Under the pieces are notes generated by a model. That model had not been told where the DNA came from. It saw only the letters and a program-made list of their open reading frames with translations, and made no database searches. Below, piece by piece: positions 1 to 8,685 of a DNA stretch of 64,000 nt; position 1 is the first letter of the stretch, and every line of letters begins with the position of its first letter. Source of the stretch: Fodinibacter sp963834965 (GTDB lineage Bacteria; Actinomycetota; Actinomycetes; Actinomycetales; Dermatophilaceae); the NCBI GenBank assembly GCA_963834965.1, contig CAWIEI010000006.1, positions 62,001 through 126,000 on the forward strand. The letters run 5' to 3'. The translations under genes and the position numbers were made by a program.

Positions 1-1
1 T

Positions 2-694
2 GAGCTCGACCTGCTCGAGGTACGCGACGGGATGACGGTGCTCGAGATCGGGTCGGGCGCGGCGCAGTGCTCGCGCTGGCTGGCGCGCCACCACGATGTG
101 CGGGTCGTCGCGAGCGACCTGTCGATGGGGATGCTGCGCACCGCGCGGCGGATCGAGGCGGCCGAGGCGGCCGGAGTGGCCGGAGCGGATGGTGCGGCGG
201 CTGCGGGAGCCGGCTCCCCGGCATCCCCGCTGGCACTGCTGCAGTGCGACGGGCTGGCGCTTCCACTGGCCGACGCCAGCGTCGACCGCGTCTTCACGGC
301 GTACGGCGTGGTGCCGTTCGTCGCGGACAGCGGTGCGGTGCTGGCCGAGGCGGCCCGGGTGCTGCGGCCGGGCGGACGCTTCGTGTTCTCGACGTCGCAC
401 CCGGTGCGCTGGGCTTTCCCCGACGACCCCGGGCCGAGCGGGCTCACCGCGACGACGTCGTACTTCGACCGCACGCCCTACGTCGAGAGCGCCGCGGGAG
501 TGGTGACCTACGCCGAGCACCACCGCACCATCGGCGACCTCGTGCGGCAGGTCGTGGCAGCCGGGCTGGTGCTCGTCGACCTCGTCGAGCCGGAGTGGCC
601 GGCCCGCAACCAGCAGTCGTGGGGTGGCTGGTCGCCGCTGCGGGGGGCGCTGCTTCCGGGGACGGCGATCGTGATCGCCGACCGTCCGTCCTGA
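2..694 (+). CDS. Class I SAM-dependent methyltransferase (5' truncated by window edge)
   Basis: The reading frame is open from the first bases of the window, so the N-terminus lies outside it; the ATG at 32 is internal to a continuing frame. The visible protein begins with the glycine-rich SAM-binding motif I (VLEIGSGAAQCSRWLA). A motif like LLQCDGLALPLADASVDRVF follows, and then the post-motif segment AARVLRPGGRFVF, which is typical of Methyltransf_11 enzymes. The C-terminus ends in a short beta-rich tail. The substrate cannot be told from sequence. The downstream MFS gene begins about 100 bp later with its own strong ribosome binding site, so the two are not obviously coupled. The family assignment is secure; the specific function is unknown. 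Confidence 0.85.
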   Translation, partial: ELDLLEVRDGMTVLEIGSGAAQCSRWLARHHDVRVVASDLSMGMLRTARRIEAAEAAGVAGADGAAAAGAGSPASPLALLQCDGLALPLADASVDRVFTAYGVVPFVADSGAVLAEAARVLRPGGRFVFSTSHPVRWAFPDDPGPSGLTATTSYFDRTPYVESAAGVVTYAEHHRTIGDLVRQVVAAGLVLVDLVEPEWPARNQQSWGGWSPLRGALLPGTAIVIADRPS

Positions 695-800
695 CCTGCT
701 GAAACTGGGCCGTTCCGGAACCCCCGTGCGCGGTGGCGCCGGGCGTACGTTTCCCGGCGGTACCAGCGCAGGTGCCGTCGTGCGAGGCGAGGAGGGGACG

Positions 801-2303
801 ATGTCATCCGACGTCGAGACAGGTCGCATCACCACCGACATACCCGCGAGGCTGGACCGGTTGCCCTGGGCCCGATGGCACTGGATGGTCGTCATCGGGC
901 TCGGCACCGTCTGGATCCTCGATGGGCTCGAGGTCACCATCGTCGGCTCGATGTCCGACGCCCTGAAGTCGGCGGACACCGGGCTCGGCATGAGCAGCTC
1001 GGACATCGGCCTGGCCGGTGCCCTGTACGTGGCCGGCGCCTGCATCGGCGCGCTGTTCTTCGGGCAGCTGACCGACCGGTTCGGCCGAAAGAAGCTGTTC
1101 CTCATCACCCTGGGCGTCTACACGGTGGCCACCGTCGCCACCGCCTTCGCGCCGGGGCCGCTGTGGTACTTCATCGCCCGCACGGTGACCGGCATGGGCA
1201 TCGGTGGTGAGTACGCGGCGATCAACTCAGCGATCGACGAGCTGATCCCCAAGGCGCACCGCGGCCGGGTCGACGTCGCGATCAACGGCTCGTTCTGGGT
1301 CGGCGCGACCCTGGGCTCGCTGCTCACCATCCCGCTGCTCAACCCTGCGGTCGTCGACCCGGCGATCGGCTGGCGCCTCGCGTTCGGCCTGGGCGGCATC
1401 CTCGCGATCGGCGTGCTCCTCGTGCGTCGGCACGTGCCCGAGAGCCCGCGCTGGCTGTTCATCCACGGCCGTGACGACGAGGCCGAGACGATCGTGAAGT
1501 CCATCGAGAAGACGGTCGACGACGAGACCCCCGGCGGGCTGCCCGAGGTCGAGGACGAGCCGATCACCATCCGGCAGCGGCGCACCATCGGCATCGGCGA
1601 GATCGCCCGCACCGTCATCACGCTCTACCCCCGGCGCACCATCTTGTGCTTCTCGCTGTTCGTCGGGCAGGCGTTCCTCTACAACGCGTTCTTCTTCACC
1701 TACGGCGACAGCCTGACCACGTTCTTCGGGGTCAAGACGACCGGCTGGTACCTCGCGGTCTTCGCCGTGAGCAACTTCATCGGCGCCCTGCTGCTCAGCC
1801 GCCTGTTCGACACCGTGGGCCGGGTGCGGATGATCAGCGGCACCTACATCCTGTCCGGGGTGCTGCTGGCGATCGCAGGCGTCGTCATCGGCGGGTTGAA
1901 CGCCACCACGTTGACCATCTTCGGCTGCGTCATCTTCTTCTTCGCCTCGGCCGGGGCCAGCGCCGCCTACCTCACCGCCAGCGAGGTGTTCCCGCTGGAG
2001 ACCCGGGCGCTGTGCATCGCGTTCTTCTACGCGGTCGGCACCGCGGTCGGTGGCATCAGCGGCCCGCTGCTGTTCGGCAAGCTCATCGACAGTGCGTCGC
2101 AGAGCAAGGACATCACCGTGCTGGCCATCGGCTACTTCATCGGCGCTGCGCTGATGGTGGCCGGGGGCATCGTCGCCGCGTTCCTCGGCGTCAAGGCCGA
2201 GGGCCAGTCGCTCGAGAGCATCGCCCAGCCGCTCACCGCGGCGGACGCCGACGAGGACGGCCCCGGAGGCAAGCGGAAGCTGCCGACCACGTCCTCGGCC
2301 TGA
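801..2303 (+). CDS. MFS transporter, sugar/aromatic acid symporter type
   Basis: This is a 500-residue inner-membrane transporter of the major facilitator superfamily. I chose the ATG at 801 because GGAGGGG lies just upstream; an in-frame upstream extension to 726 has no such signal. The loop between helices 2 and 3 carries the MFS signature (LTDRFGRKKLF). A second signature-like segment (RLFDTVGRVRM) opens the C-terminal half, and VPESPRWLF follows helix 6, as in the sugar-porter and metabolite:H+ symporter branches. About twelve hydrophobic segments can be seen, with a charged cytoplasmic loop around residues 230-275. The C-terminal tail is hydrophilic and acidic. A very strong hairpin follows the stop codon. 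The substrate is not predictable from sequence. Confidence 0.85.
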   Translation: MSSDVETGRITTDIPARLDRLPWARWHWMVVIGLGTVWILDGLEVTIVGSMSDALKSADTGLGMSSSDIGLAGALYVAGACIGALFFGQLTDRFGRKKLFLITLGVYTVATVATAFAPGPLWYFIARTVTGMGIGGEYAAINSAIDELIPKAHRGRVDVAINGSFWVGATLGSLLTIPLLNPAVVDPAIGWRLAFGLGGILAIGVLLVRRHVPESPRWLFIHGRDDEAETIVKSIEKTVDDETPGGLPEVEDEPITIRQRRTIGIGEIARTVITLYPRRTILCFSLFVGQAFLYNAFFFTYGDSLTTFFGVKTTGWYLAVFAVSNFIGALLLSRLFDTVGRVRMISGTYILSGVLLAIAGVVIGGLNATTLTIFGCVIFFFASAGASAAYLTASEVFPLETRALCIAFFYAVGTAVGGISGPLLFGKLIDSASQSKDITVLAIGYFIGAALMVAGGIVAAFLGVKAEGQSLESIAQPLTAADADEDGPGGKRKLPTTSSA

Positions 2304-2330
2304 CTCACCGACGACTGCCGGCCCGGACAA

Positions 2331-2376
2331 CGAGACGTGCCGCCCTCCCCGGAACGGGGACGGGCGGCACGTCTCG
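2331..2376. terminator. Strong bidirectional terminator hairpin
   Basis: A perfect 15-bp stem (CGAGACGTGCCGCCC at 2331-2345 and its complement at 2362-2376) is extended inward by a second 6-bp stem TCCCCG/CGGGGA around a GAA loop, with one bulged C. It lies exactly between the convergent stops of the MFS gene and the DUF3068 gene. No long U-tract is present, as is common in actinobacteria. Confidence 0.8.
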
Positions 2377-2381
2377 TCTCG

Positions 2382-3324
2382 TCAGCTGGTGCGCGTGGTG
2401 GGGGTGTCGAGCATCCCGTCGAGGTCGGAGTCCGTCAGCTCTTCGGCCGGCGGTTCCGGGTCGTTGCCGCGGAGCAGCAGGATGCCACCGACGAGGGCGA
2501 CCAGGGCCAGGATGTAGCAGACCCACGGCGCGAGTGCGACGACCGACAGCTTCGACCCGTTGGCCTTGGCGTCGCTGACGTTGTCCTTGACGGTCTGGTC
2601 AGTGAAGGCGAGGTCGCGCAGGTCGAGGGCGACGTCACCGCTGGGGAGCGCCCGGGTCTGGGTCTCGGTCTGGTCGATGATGGCGCCGGTGGCCTGGTCG
2701 ACCCACATCGTCTTGTCGTCGGAGTAGGTGCCGGGGGTGTCCTTGGCGATGTCGGCCGACGCGTTCTCGACGAGGATGTGGAACTTGTAGGTGGTCAGGC
2801 CCTGCACCGACTCCACGCCATCGAACTTGGCGTCGACCGCCTGCAACATCACGGTGTCCCAGAAGGGGTAGGTCTTCTTCTCAACATCGAAGGGGAACTT
2901 GTTGACCAGCCCGTCATGACCGACCCCCGCTGCTCCGAGCAGCGACGTGCCGGCCACGGCCAGCGCCGTGACTCGATTGGTGGCGAACTTGTCGGCGAGT
3001 GGCGTCGATCAGCCGCGGGTCGCCCGACCGGGGGGCAGTCCGGAGAGTCATGGGGCTGGGCCTCGAGGTTCTTGGTGACGCAGGTGAAGTTCTGCATCAC
3101 GACGACGTCGGACGTCGAGCCCTTGGCGTTCGTCGTGCGCTGCCAGACCTTGATCGGCCCATGGTGGACCCGAGGTACGAGCCGGTGCCGGCGAGGTTCT
3201 GCAGGACGTTGACGTCGAGGGGCGTCTTCTTCGCCACACCCGGGAGGAAGAACTGCGCGAACAGCCCCACCACGAGGAGGAATGCGGAAAAACCCAGGAG
3301 GACCATCCCAATGATGCGGCGCAT
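2382..3324 (-). pseudogene. DUF3068 (PorA-like) membrane protein gene, interrupted by frameshifts
   Basis: The N-terminus (MRRIIGMVLLGFSAFLLVVG, start at 3324) is a membrane anchor followed by the conserved start of DUF3068 proteins (PLDVNVLQNLAGTGSYLG). The middle (IKVWQRTTNAKG, then VMQNFTCVTKNLEAQPHDSPDCPP) is in a second frame. The C-terminal two thirds (LADKFATNRVTALAVAGTSLLGA through a closing transmembrane helix WVCYILALVALVGGILLL) is in a third frame. Shifts fall near 3160, 3030 and 3005, and a TGA appears in the final frame near 3020. Protein similarity to the family persists right across the breaks, so this is either a very recent pseudogene or a sequence-error artefact. Intact family members are extracytoplasmic proteins anchored at both ends, of uncertain role. 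Confidence 0.75.
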
Positions 3325-3531
3325 AGTCTGCTGTACCTCGTTACTCAGCGGTGAGTGTCGAGCAGACCCTACCAGCGGGTACTCTCGTCCCAAGCCAGTT
3401 CCCGGATCGGCCGCTGCGGCGCGCCATTTCCGTCCCGGGTCGTATCCGGGCCGCCCCGGACGCCGGCCACGATGTACTGCCTCATGGCATATCCGCCTCG
3501 CCGGGGCACCAATCGCTACACAGGAGATCGG

Positions 3532-5505
3532 GTGGGCGCTTCACCTCGTCAGTCGGGCGCCCCGTCAGACGGATCCCTTCTGAACGCGAAACAGCTGGGC
3601 TACGGCGATGAGTCGACCGCTGACGACCAGCCGACGTTCCAGCCCGACGAGATGTGGCGGCCCCTGAGGTCATGGGTCGAGTCGGACCCCACGCGAAGCG
3701 TCCTCCTGGGCGCGGCTGGACTGATCGCCCTCCAGGTCGTACTACGCGCATACGTCTTACTAGGTGGCTGGTTCCTCTACGACGACTTCGCCTTCATCGG
3801 TCGCGCGGCGAGCCAGCCGCTGTGGAGCCACGACTACCTACTGTCCAGTTGGAACGGGCACGTCATGCCAGGAGCGTTCCTCTGGGTGAAGGTCCTACAT
3901 GCCTTGTGGCCCCTCAACTACATCCCAGTCGCGATATCCGACGCAATCGCCGGGGGCCTGGTTGGACTGATTGTCTATCGACTCCTCACTTCCCTGTTCG
4001 GGCGACGACCCGCGGTCCTCATCCCGCTCGCCTTCTTCCTTTTCAGCACCATCACACTCCCTGCCGCTGCTTGGTGGGCTGCAGCCCTCAACCAAATTCC
4101 GGGGATGGCGGCGATCGCCGGAGCACTGTTGCTGCAGGTCCGGTACCACCGGTACGGGCGAGTCCGGGATGGCTTCTTAGGTGCCCTGGCGATGCTCATG
4201 GGCCTGTTCTTCTCGGAAAAGGTTCTCCTTGCCTTTCCGGTCATCTTCGCATTGTCGTTCTTCTACTTCACCGGTGGGTCGCCACTGACGCGCTTTCGGC
4301 GGTGCCTGCGCGACCACGCACCCGTGTGGACTGCCCAAGGCGTGATTGCGGCGATCTACGTCGTCTACTACCTCGTTGCTGTCCCTACACCCGTGCAAGG
4401 CGATGCCCGGGTCGAGGTCACCCTGCAGACGATGGGCACCAATCTGGTGGGCGGCATCCTGCCGGCTGCCTGGGGCGGCCCTTATCGGTGGCTCCGCCTC
4501 GGCGTCGGTGCCGTGGCTGACCCAAGCAGCGCCACCATCGTCATCACCGCGGTGATCTCGGCTTTGCTCGTCGCGTGGTCGGTCTACAGGAGTCATCGGG
4601 CCGTGTTCGGCTGGCTCGTCATCGCCCTCTACTGGGCCGCCAACGCGTTCATCCTGGGCATCACCAGGGCGGCCATCGTCGGGCCGCTGATCGGCCGGGA
4701 GTTCCGCTACAGCACCGACGTTGCCTTGATCATGGCCATCTTTGGTGCCCTGGCGTGCATCCCGCTGGCTGGGACATTCGCGAAGGGCGCGCCGCAGAGG
4801 CTGATGCCCCGCAGGGAGCGCTCAGGTCGCGGTCAGCCGCCGGCAACCGAGGGTGCGATCGCGACTGCCGTGACGGTCGCGATCGTGGTGACTTCGGCCC
4901 TTTCGACCTTCCAGTTCGACCGCGCATGGCGAAACGACGTGACCCCGCGCTTCGTCGGCACAGTCGCTGCGGACGTTCGGGGTGCTCAGGGTCCTGTGAC
5001 CGTGGCGAACCTGGCGTTGCCCGAGGCGGCGTCCCCCTCGGGAACTGGTGTCATTGCCATGGCCAGCGACGTCGTCGGTTCACTCCCCAACCCGCCGAAG
5101 GTCCTCATGGCCGGGCAGAGCACCTCGCGCCTCTTCGTCCTCGACGACTCCGGACACCTTAGAGCGGTGTGGGTCGACGGTTTCAAGAGCAAGCCAGGAC
5201 CTGAGGCGGGATGCGGATGGAGGATCGCCCCGGACAAGGAAGTGCGCATTCCGCTCGACGGAAAGACAGTCGGCTGGGCGTGGTTCGCCCGAGTCGGATA
5301 CATCGCGAGCATGGAGAGCGAAGTGACCGTCACTGCCGGTAACACGACGACGAAAGTCCATCTGCTGCCCGGCCTGAACCAATTCTACGTGATGGCAACC
5401 GGCGAGGTCGGGGAGGTCACGTTCAGCAACCTCACTTACGGAATGCTTTGCACCGATGACGTTACCGTCGGATTCGCGAAACCTGTCATCGGAACCAAGC
5501 CTTGA
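3532..5505 (+). CDS. Polytopic membrane protein, GT-C glycosyltransferase-like (paralogue 1)
   Basis: This protein of about 657 residues has roughly ten transmembrane helices and a C-terminal extracytoplasmic domain of about 200 residues ending in CTDDVTVGF. I chose the GTG at 3532 because AGGAG precedes it at 5-nt spacing; in-frame alternatives are 3484 and 3652. Just after the first helix comes an acidic pair in the first outer loop (WFLYDDFAFIGRA), the position where GT-C enzymes hold their catalytic Asp/Glu residues. This suggests transfer of a sugar from a polyprenyl-phosphate donor, which is inference. The downstream gene is a clear paralogue sharing WWAAALNQ, FSEK, the VPTP loop and the CTDD ending. 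Codon use is unusual: two TTA codons (3757, 4177) plus CTA, GTA and GCA, unlike the GC-rich paralogue. No exact family is recognised. Confidence 0.7.
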   Translation: MGASPRQSGAPSDGSLLNAKQLGYGDESTADDQPTFQPDEMWRPLRSWVESDPTRSVLLGAAGLIALQVVLRAYVLLGGWFLYDDFAFIGRAASQPLWSHDYLLSSWNGHVMPGAFLWVKVLHALWPLNYIPVAISDAIAGGLVGLIVYRLLTSLFGRRPAVLIPLAFFLFSTITLPAAAWWAAALNQIPGMAAIAGALLLQVRYHRYGRVRDGFLGALAMLMGLFFSEKVLLAFPVIFALSFFYFTGGSPLTRFRRCLRDHAPVWTAQGVIAAIYVVYYLVAVPTPVQGDARVEVTLQTMGTNLVGGILPAAWGGPYRWLRLGVGAVADPSSATIVITAVISALLVAWSVYRSHRAVFGWLVIALYWAANAFILGITRAAIVGPLIGREFRYSTDVALIMAIFGALACIPLAGTFAKGAPQRLMPRRERSGRGQPPATEGAIATAVTVAIVVTSALSTFQFDRAWRNDVTPRFVGTVAADVRGAQGPVTVANLALPEAASPSGTGVIAMASDVVGSLPNPPKVLMAGQSTSRLFVLDDSGHLRAVWVDGFKSKPGPEAGCGWRIAPDKEVRIPLDGKTVGWAWFARVGYIASMESEVTVTAGNTTTKVHLLPGLNQFYVMATGEVGEVTFSNLTYGMLCTDDVTVGFAKPVIGTKP

Positions 5506-5506
5506 C

Positions 5507-7465
5507 ATGCAATCGATAGGAAGCCCTGAGACGGTGAACCGGCTTCCAGGTCGGTGGCGGCCGCAGGCCGCGAGCCGTGCGCGCCTTCTCGAAGCCGCTC
5601 TTCAGGGAGCTTCTTCTGTGCCACGCCTGGCGGCAGCCCTGATCGCCTGGCAGGCCGTCGTGCGGGGCTGGACCTGCCTGCGCGGGTACTTCTACCTGGA
5701 CGACTTCTCGTTCACTGGTCGGGCGATGGAGCACCCCTTGTGGAGCGTCGAGTACCTCAGCGCGCCCTACAACAGCCACCTGATGCCCGGGTCGTACGTC
5801 TGGGTGTGGTTGACCACCCACGTGTTCCCCCTCAGCTGGCCGCCGGTCGCCCTGGCGATGATCGGCCTCCAGGCCGCCCTGTCCTACCTCGTCTACCGCC
5901 TGCTCGCCGACGTGTTCGGGCGGCGGCGCGGCATCCTCGTGCCGCTGGCCGTGGTCACGCTGTCGCCCATCTCCCTCCCGGCCTCCTTGTGGTGGGCCGC
6001 GGCCCTCAACCAGCTTCCCCAGCAGATCGCCATGGTCGCGGTACTGCTGATGCACGTTCGCTACCTGCGCCATGGCGCTCGACGTGACGCCTTGGGGGCG
6101 GCGGCCGCCCTCGTCGCGGGGCTGCTGTTCTCCGAGAAGACCCTCTTCGTCGTCCCCCTGGTCCTGGCCTTGACGCTGCTCTTCTTCGCAAGAGGCTCTG
6201 CGCTGCAACGGATCACCAGCACGCTGCGTTCGCAGTGGCGGGTCTGGCTGCTCTACGGGGCGGTCTCGCTTCCCTATCTCGCCTACTACGTGACCAGGGT
6301 GCCGACCCCGCTGCGCCCCCCGTCAGCCGGGCACGACAGCCTCGAGCTGGGGCTGCAGTCGGTCTTCCGCGCCACGATCCCGGGTCTTCTGGGCGGACCC
6401 TGGCACTGGGCGGACATCGGCTACGCCGGCGGGCTCGCCGACCCCGATGCGTTCCTCGTCGTCGTCTCGGCGCTGCTCGTGGGTCTGGTCATCGCCGTCA
6501 CGGTCGCCGCCAACCGGGGGGCGGGCGCCGCGTGGTCTGTCCTAGTGGGTTACGCGGTGCTCAACCTCGTGCTGCTGGCGCGCAGCCGGGCCACCCTCAT
6601 CGGACCGATCGTCGGCACGGAGTACCGCTACCAGACCGACGTGGCACTCGTGGCCGCACTGGCCCTGGCCTTCGCGACGATGCCGGTGATCGGCAGCTTC
6701 CGACTGGCGCGCCCGAGCGCGCTGACGCCGCGGCCGGAGGCACACGCCTGGTTCGACGGCCACGTCGTGGTCCCCATGCGCGAGGTCGGCCTCCTCGGGT
6801 CCGGTGGCTCGGGTGCGCTTCCTCTGGTCGCGGTCGGACTGGTGCTGGCCAGCTCGCTCTGGTCGACCGTGGCCTACGACCCCCTCTGGGTCAGGAACTC
6901 GGCCCGCCCGTACCTCACCACCCTGAGGGCCGAGACGGACGCAATGCCGGAGGGCACGGTCCTCGCCGACGCCGCCGTGCCCGACCGCGTGGCGTGGGCG
7001 CTGCTCGGTCCGTACAACCGGCTGGCGCACCTCACCGCGCCCTTCCTGCCTCCGGAGCGGATGCTGACCACCGGCAGCGTTGCCCCAACCATCGCCCTCC
7101 CCGACGATCGGGGCCGGCTCAACGTCGCCTCCGTCGTCGGCGTTGCGGCCCGCTCGGGTCCGCTGGCCGGGTGCGGCTGGCTCCTCGGACCCAGCCCACG
7201 AGATGTTCCGCTGCAGCAGACCGCTCCTGATGAGGCGGCCGTGATCCGGTTGGGATATATCGCCAACCAGAGCACCACCTTGGCGGTGACGGCCGGTTCG
7301 ACGACGGTCAAGGTGCCGATCGAGGGCGGCCTCCACACGACCTTCATCGCGGTGCACGGCCCGGTCGAGTCGATCACGGTGGTCGGGTCGGGGGACACTA
7401 CCCGGGTGTGCACCGACGACATCACGGTCGGGGCCCCCGTGCGGGTTCCCGGAACCACCCCATGA
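5507..7465 (+). CDS. Polytopic membrane protein, GT-C glycosyltransferase-like (paralogue 2)
   Basis: This 652-residue paralogue of the preceding gene starts one nucleotide after its stop codon, so the two are surely co-transcribed. It has the same architecture: a cytoplasmic N-terminus, a first helix, then an outer loop with paired acidic residues (YFYLDDFSFTGRA). A set of hydrophobic helices follows, including SLWWAAALNQ and LLFSEKTLFVVPLVLAL. The extracytoplasmic C-terminal domain ends in CTDDITVGA. Codon use is the normal high-GC type, in contrast to paralogue 1. The stop overlaps the start of the acyltransferase gene. A role in building or decorating an envelope glycan is likely from the DD motif and from the neighbouring acyltransferase and arabinosyltransferase genes. 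The acceptor and donor are unknown. Confidence 0.7.
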   Translation: MQSIGSPETVNRLPGRWRPQAASRARLLEAALQGASSVPRLAAALIAWQAVVRGWTCLRGYFYLDDFSFTGRAMEHPLWSVEYLSAPYNSHLMPGSYVWVWLTTHVFPLSWPPVALAMIGLQAALSYLVYRLLADVFGRRRGILVPLAVVTLSPISLPASLWWAAALNQLPQQIAMVAVLLMHVRYLRHGARRDALGAAAALVAGLLFSEKTLFVVPLVLALTLLFFARGSALQRITSTLRSQWRVWLLYGAVSLPYLAYYVTRVPTPLRPPSAGHDSLELGLQSVFRATIPGLLGGPWHWADIGYAGGLADPDAFLVVVSALLVGLVIAVTVAANRGAGAAWSVLVGYAVLNLVLLARSRATLIGPIVGTEYRYQTDVALVAALALAFATMPVIGSFRLARPSALTPRPEAHAWFDGHVVVPMREVGLLGSGGSGALPLVAVGLVLASSLWSTVAYDPLWVRNSARPYLTTLRAETDAMPEGTVLADAAVPDRVAWALLGPYNRLAHLTAPFLPPERMLTTGSVAPTIALPDDRGRLNVASVVGVAARSGPLAGCGWLLGPSPRDVPLQQTAPDEAAVIRLGYIANQSTTLAVTAGSTTVKVPIEGGLHTTFIAVHGPVESITVVGSGDTTRVCTDDITVGAPVRVPGTTP

Positions 7466-8685
7466 GCGACAGGACCGCAGTGCCCGACCAGCGCCGACCC
7501 GGGCACGCGGCGTATCCGGGTCTCGACGGCCTGCGCGCGCTCGCCGTGCTTGCCGTCGTGACCACCCACTGCGCCTTCTGGACCGGAAGGTACGAGCGTG
7601 GGTGGGGCATGAACGCGCTGGCTCGGCTCGACTCCGGCGTCGCCGTCTTCTTCGTGCTGTCGGGGTTCCTCCTGGTCCGTCCTTGGCTCACCGCCGCTCG
7701 CACGCGCGGATCTCGTCCGTCGACGAAGGTGTACGCGCTGCGCCGGTGCGCCCGAATCCTGCCCGCCTACGTGATTGCCGTCGCTCTGGCGCTTCTGCTC
7801 CTGCCGCAGAACTCGACGGCCACCGCGGCCGACTGGCTTCGCCACCTCACGTTGGTGCAGATCTACCAGTTCGGCTGGATGCGTGAGGGCCTCACGCAGA
7901 CCTGGAGCCTTGCCACCGAGGTCGTGTTCTACGTCCTCCTGCCGTTCATCGGTGCGGGGCTGATGTGGCTCTCACGTCACCGCTGGCGCCCCGCGCTCCT
8001 CCTCGCTGTGCTTACGGTCGGTTTCGTCGTTCCCATCGGGTGGTACGTGTTCCTCCACCAGGCCACCGGGAGCGTTTGGGTGAGCGCCGGCTACTGGCTC
8101 CCAGGGTTCATCGGATGGTTCGCGGGGGGCATGATCCTTGCGGTCATCCGCGTTCACCTCGACTCCGGGAGGCCACCGTCCGGGTCACGATGGTGGCTTG
8201 CCGACGAGATCGGGCGGCATCCGCTGACCTGCTGGGCCATCGCCGCCACGGCCTTCTTCATCGCCCTCACGCCGATCGCCGGCCCGCGCTCTCTCGTGGC
8301 CACCACCGCTGGACAGGCGGTCACGAAGCAGACCCTCTACCTGGTGATGGCAATGGCACTGGTCTGGCCGGCCGTGTTCGGACAGGTGCCGCTCACGCGG
8401 GCGCTGCTGGGAAACCCCGTGATGCGGTACGCCGGGGACATCTCCTACGGGGTGTTCCTGTACCACCTCGTCGTGCTCGACGGCGTGATGATCCTGCTTG
8501 ACAACGCGGTCTTCAACGGTCGTGTCATCCACGTGCTCCCCCTCACCCTTGCCGGCTCGGTCACCCTGGCAGCGGTGAGCTATCGCTTCGTCGAGCGGCC
8601 GATCATCCAGTGGGCGCACCGACGCCCGGCTGCACCGCCGGCCCCGTCCGAGCTGGCCGAGCCGTTGGTCCAGACCACAGGCTGA
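7462..8685 (+). CDS. Acyltransferase family 3 membrane protein
   Basis: This is a 407-residue integral-membrane acyltransferase of the OafA/NodX/AcyI3 type, which moves acyl groups onto extracytoplasmic carbohydrates. The N-terminus has the family opening YPGLDGLRALAVLAVVTTH, whose His is the expected catalytic residue. It is followed by FFVLSGFLLVRPWL and a basic ALRRCARILPAY segment. About ten hydrophobic segments follow, ending with the SYRFVERPIIQW motif that closes the family. The start ATG overlaps the stop of the GT-C-like gene by 4 bp (ATGA), so it is the third gene of that operon and probably acylates the same glycan. Its last 83 bp overlap the 3' end of the aftD-type gene on the opposite strand. 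Confidence 0.9.
   Translation: MSDRTAVPDQRRPGHAAYPGLDGLRALAVLAVVTTHCAFWTGRYERGWGMNALARLDSGVAVFFVLSGFLLVRPWLTAARTRGSRPSTKVYALRRCARILPAYVIAVALALLLLPQNSTATAADWLRHLTLVQIYQFGWMREGLTQTWSLATEVVFYVLLPFIGAGLMWLSRHRWRPALLLAVLTVGFVVPIGWYVFLHQATGSVWVSAGYWLPGFIGWFAGGMILAVIRVHLDSGRPPSGSRWWLADEIGRHPLTCWAIAATAFFIALTPIAGPRSLVATTAGQAVTKQTLYLVMAMALVWPAVFGQVPLTRALLGNPVMRYAGDISYGVFLYHLVVLDGVMILLDNAVFNGRVIHVLPLTLAGSVTLAAVSYRFVERPIIQWAHRRPAAPPAPSELAEPLVQTTG

Noticed and set aside
1227..2330. Minus-strand frame opposite the MFS transporter
   Set aside because: The composition is that of a shadow frame and the real gene on the plus strand is unambiguous.
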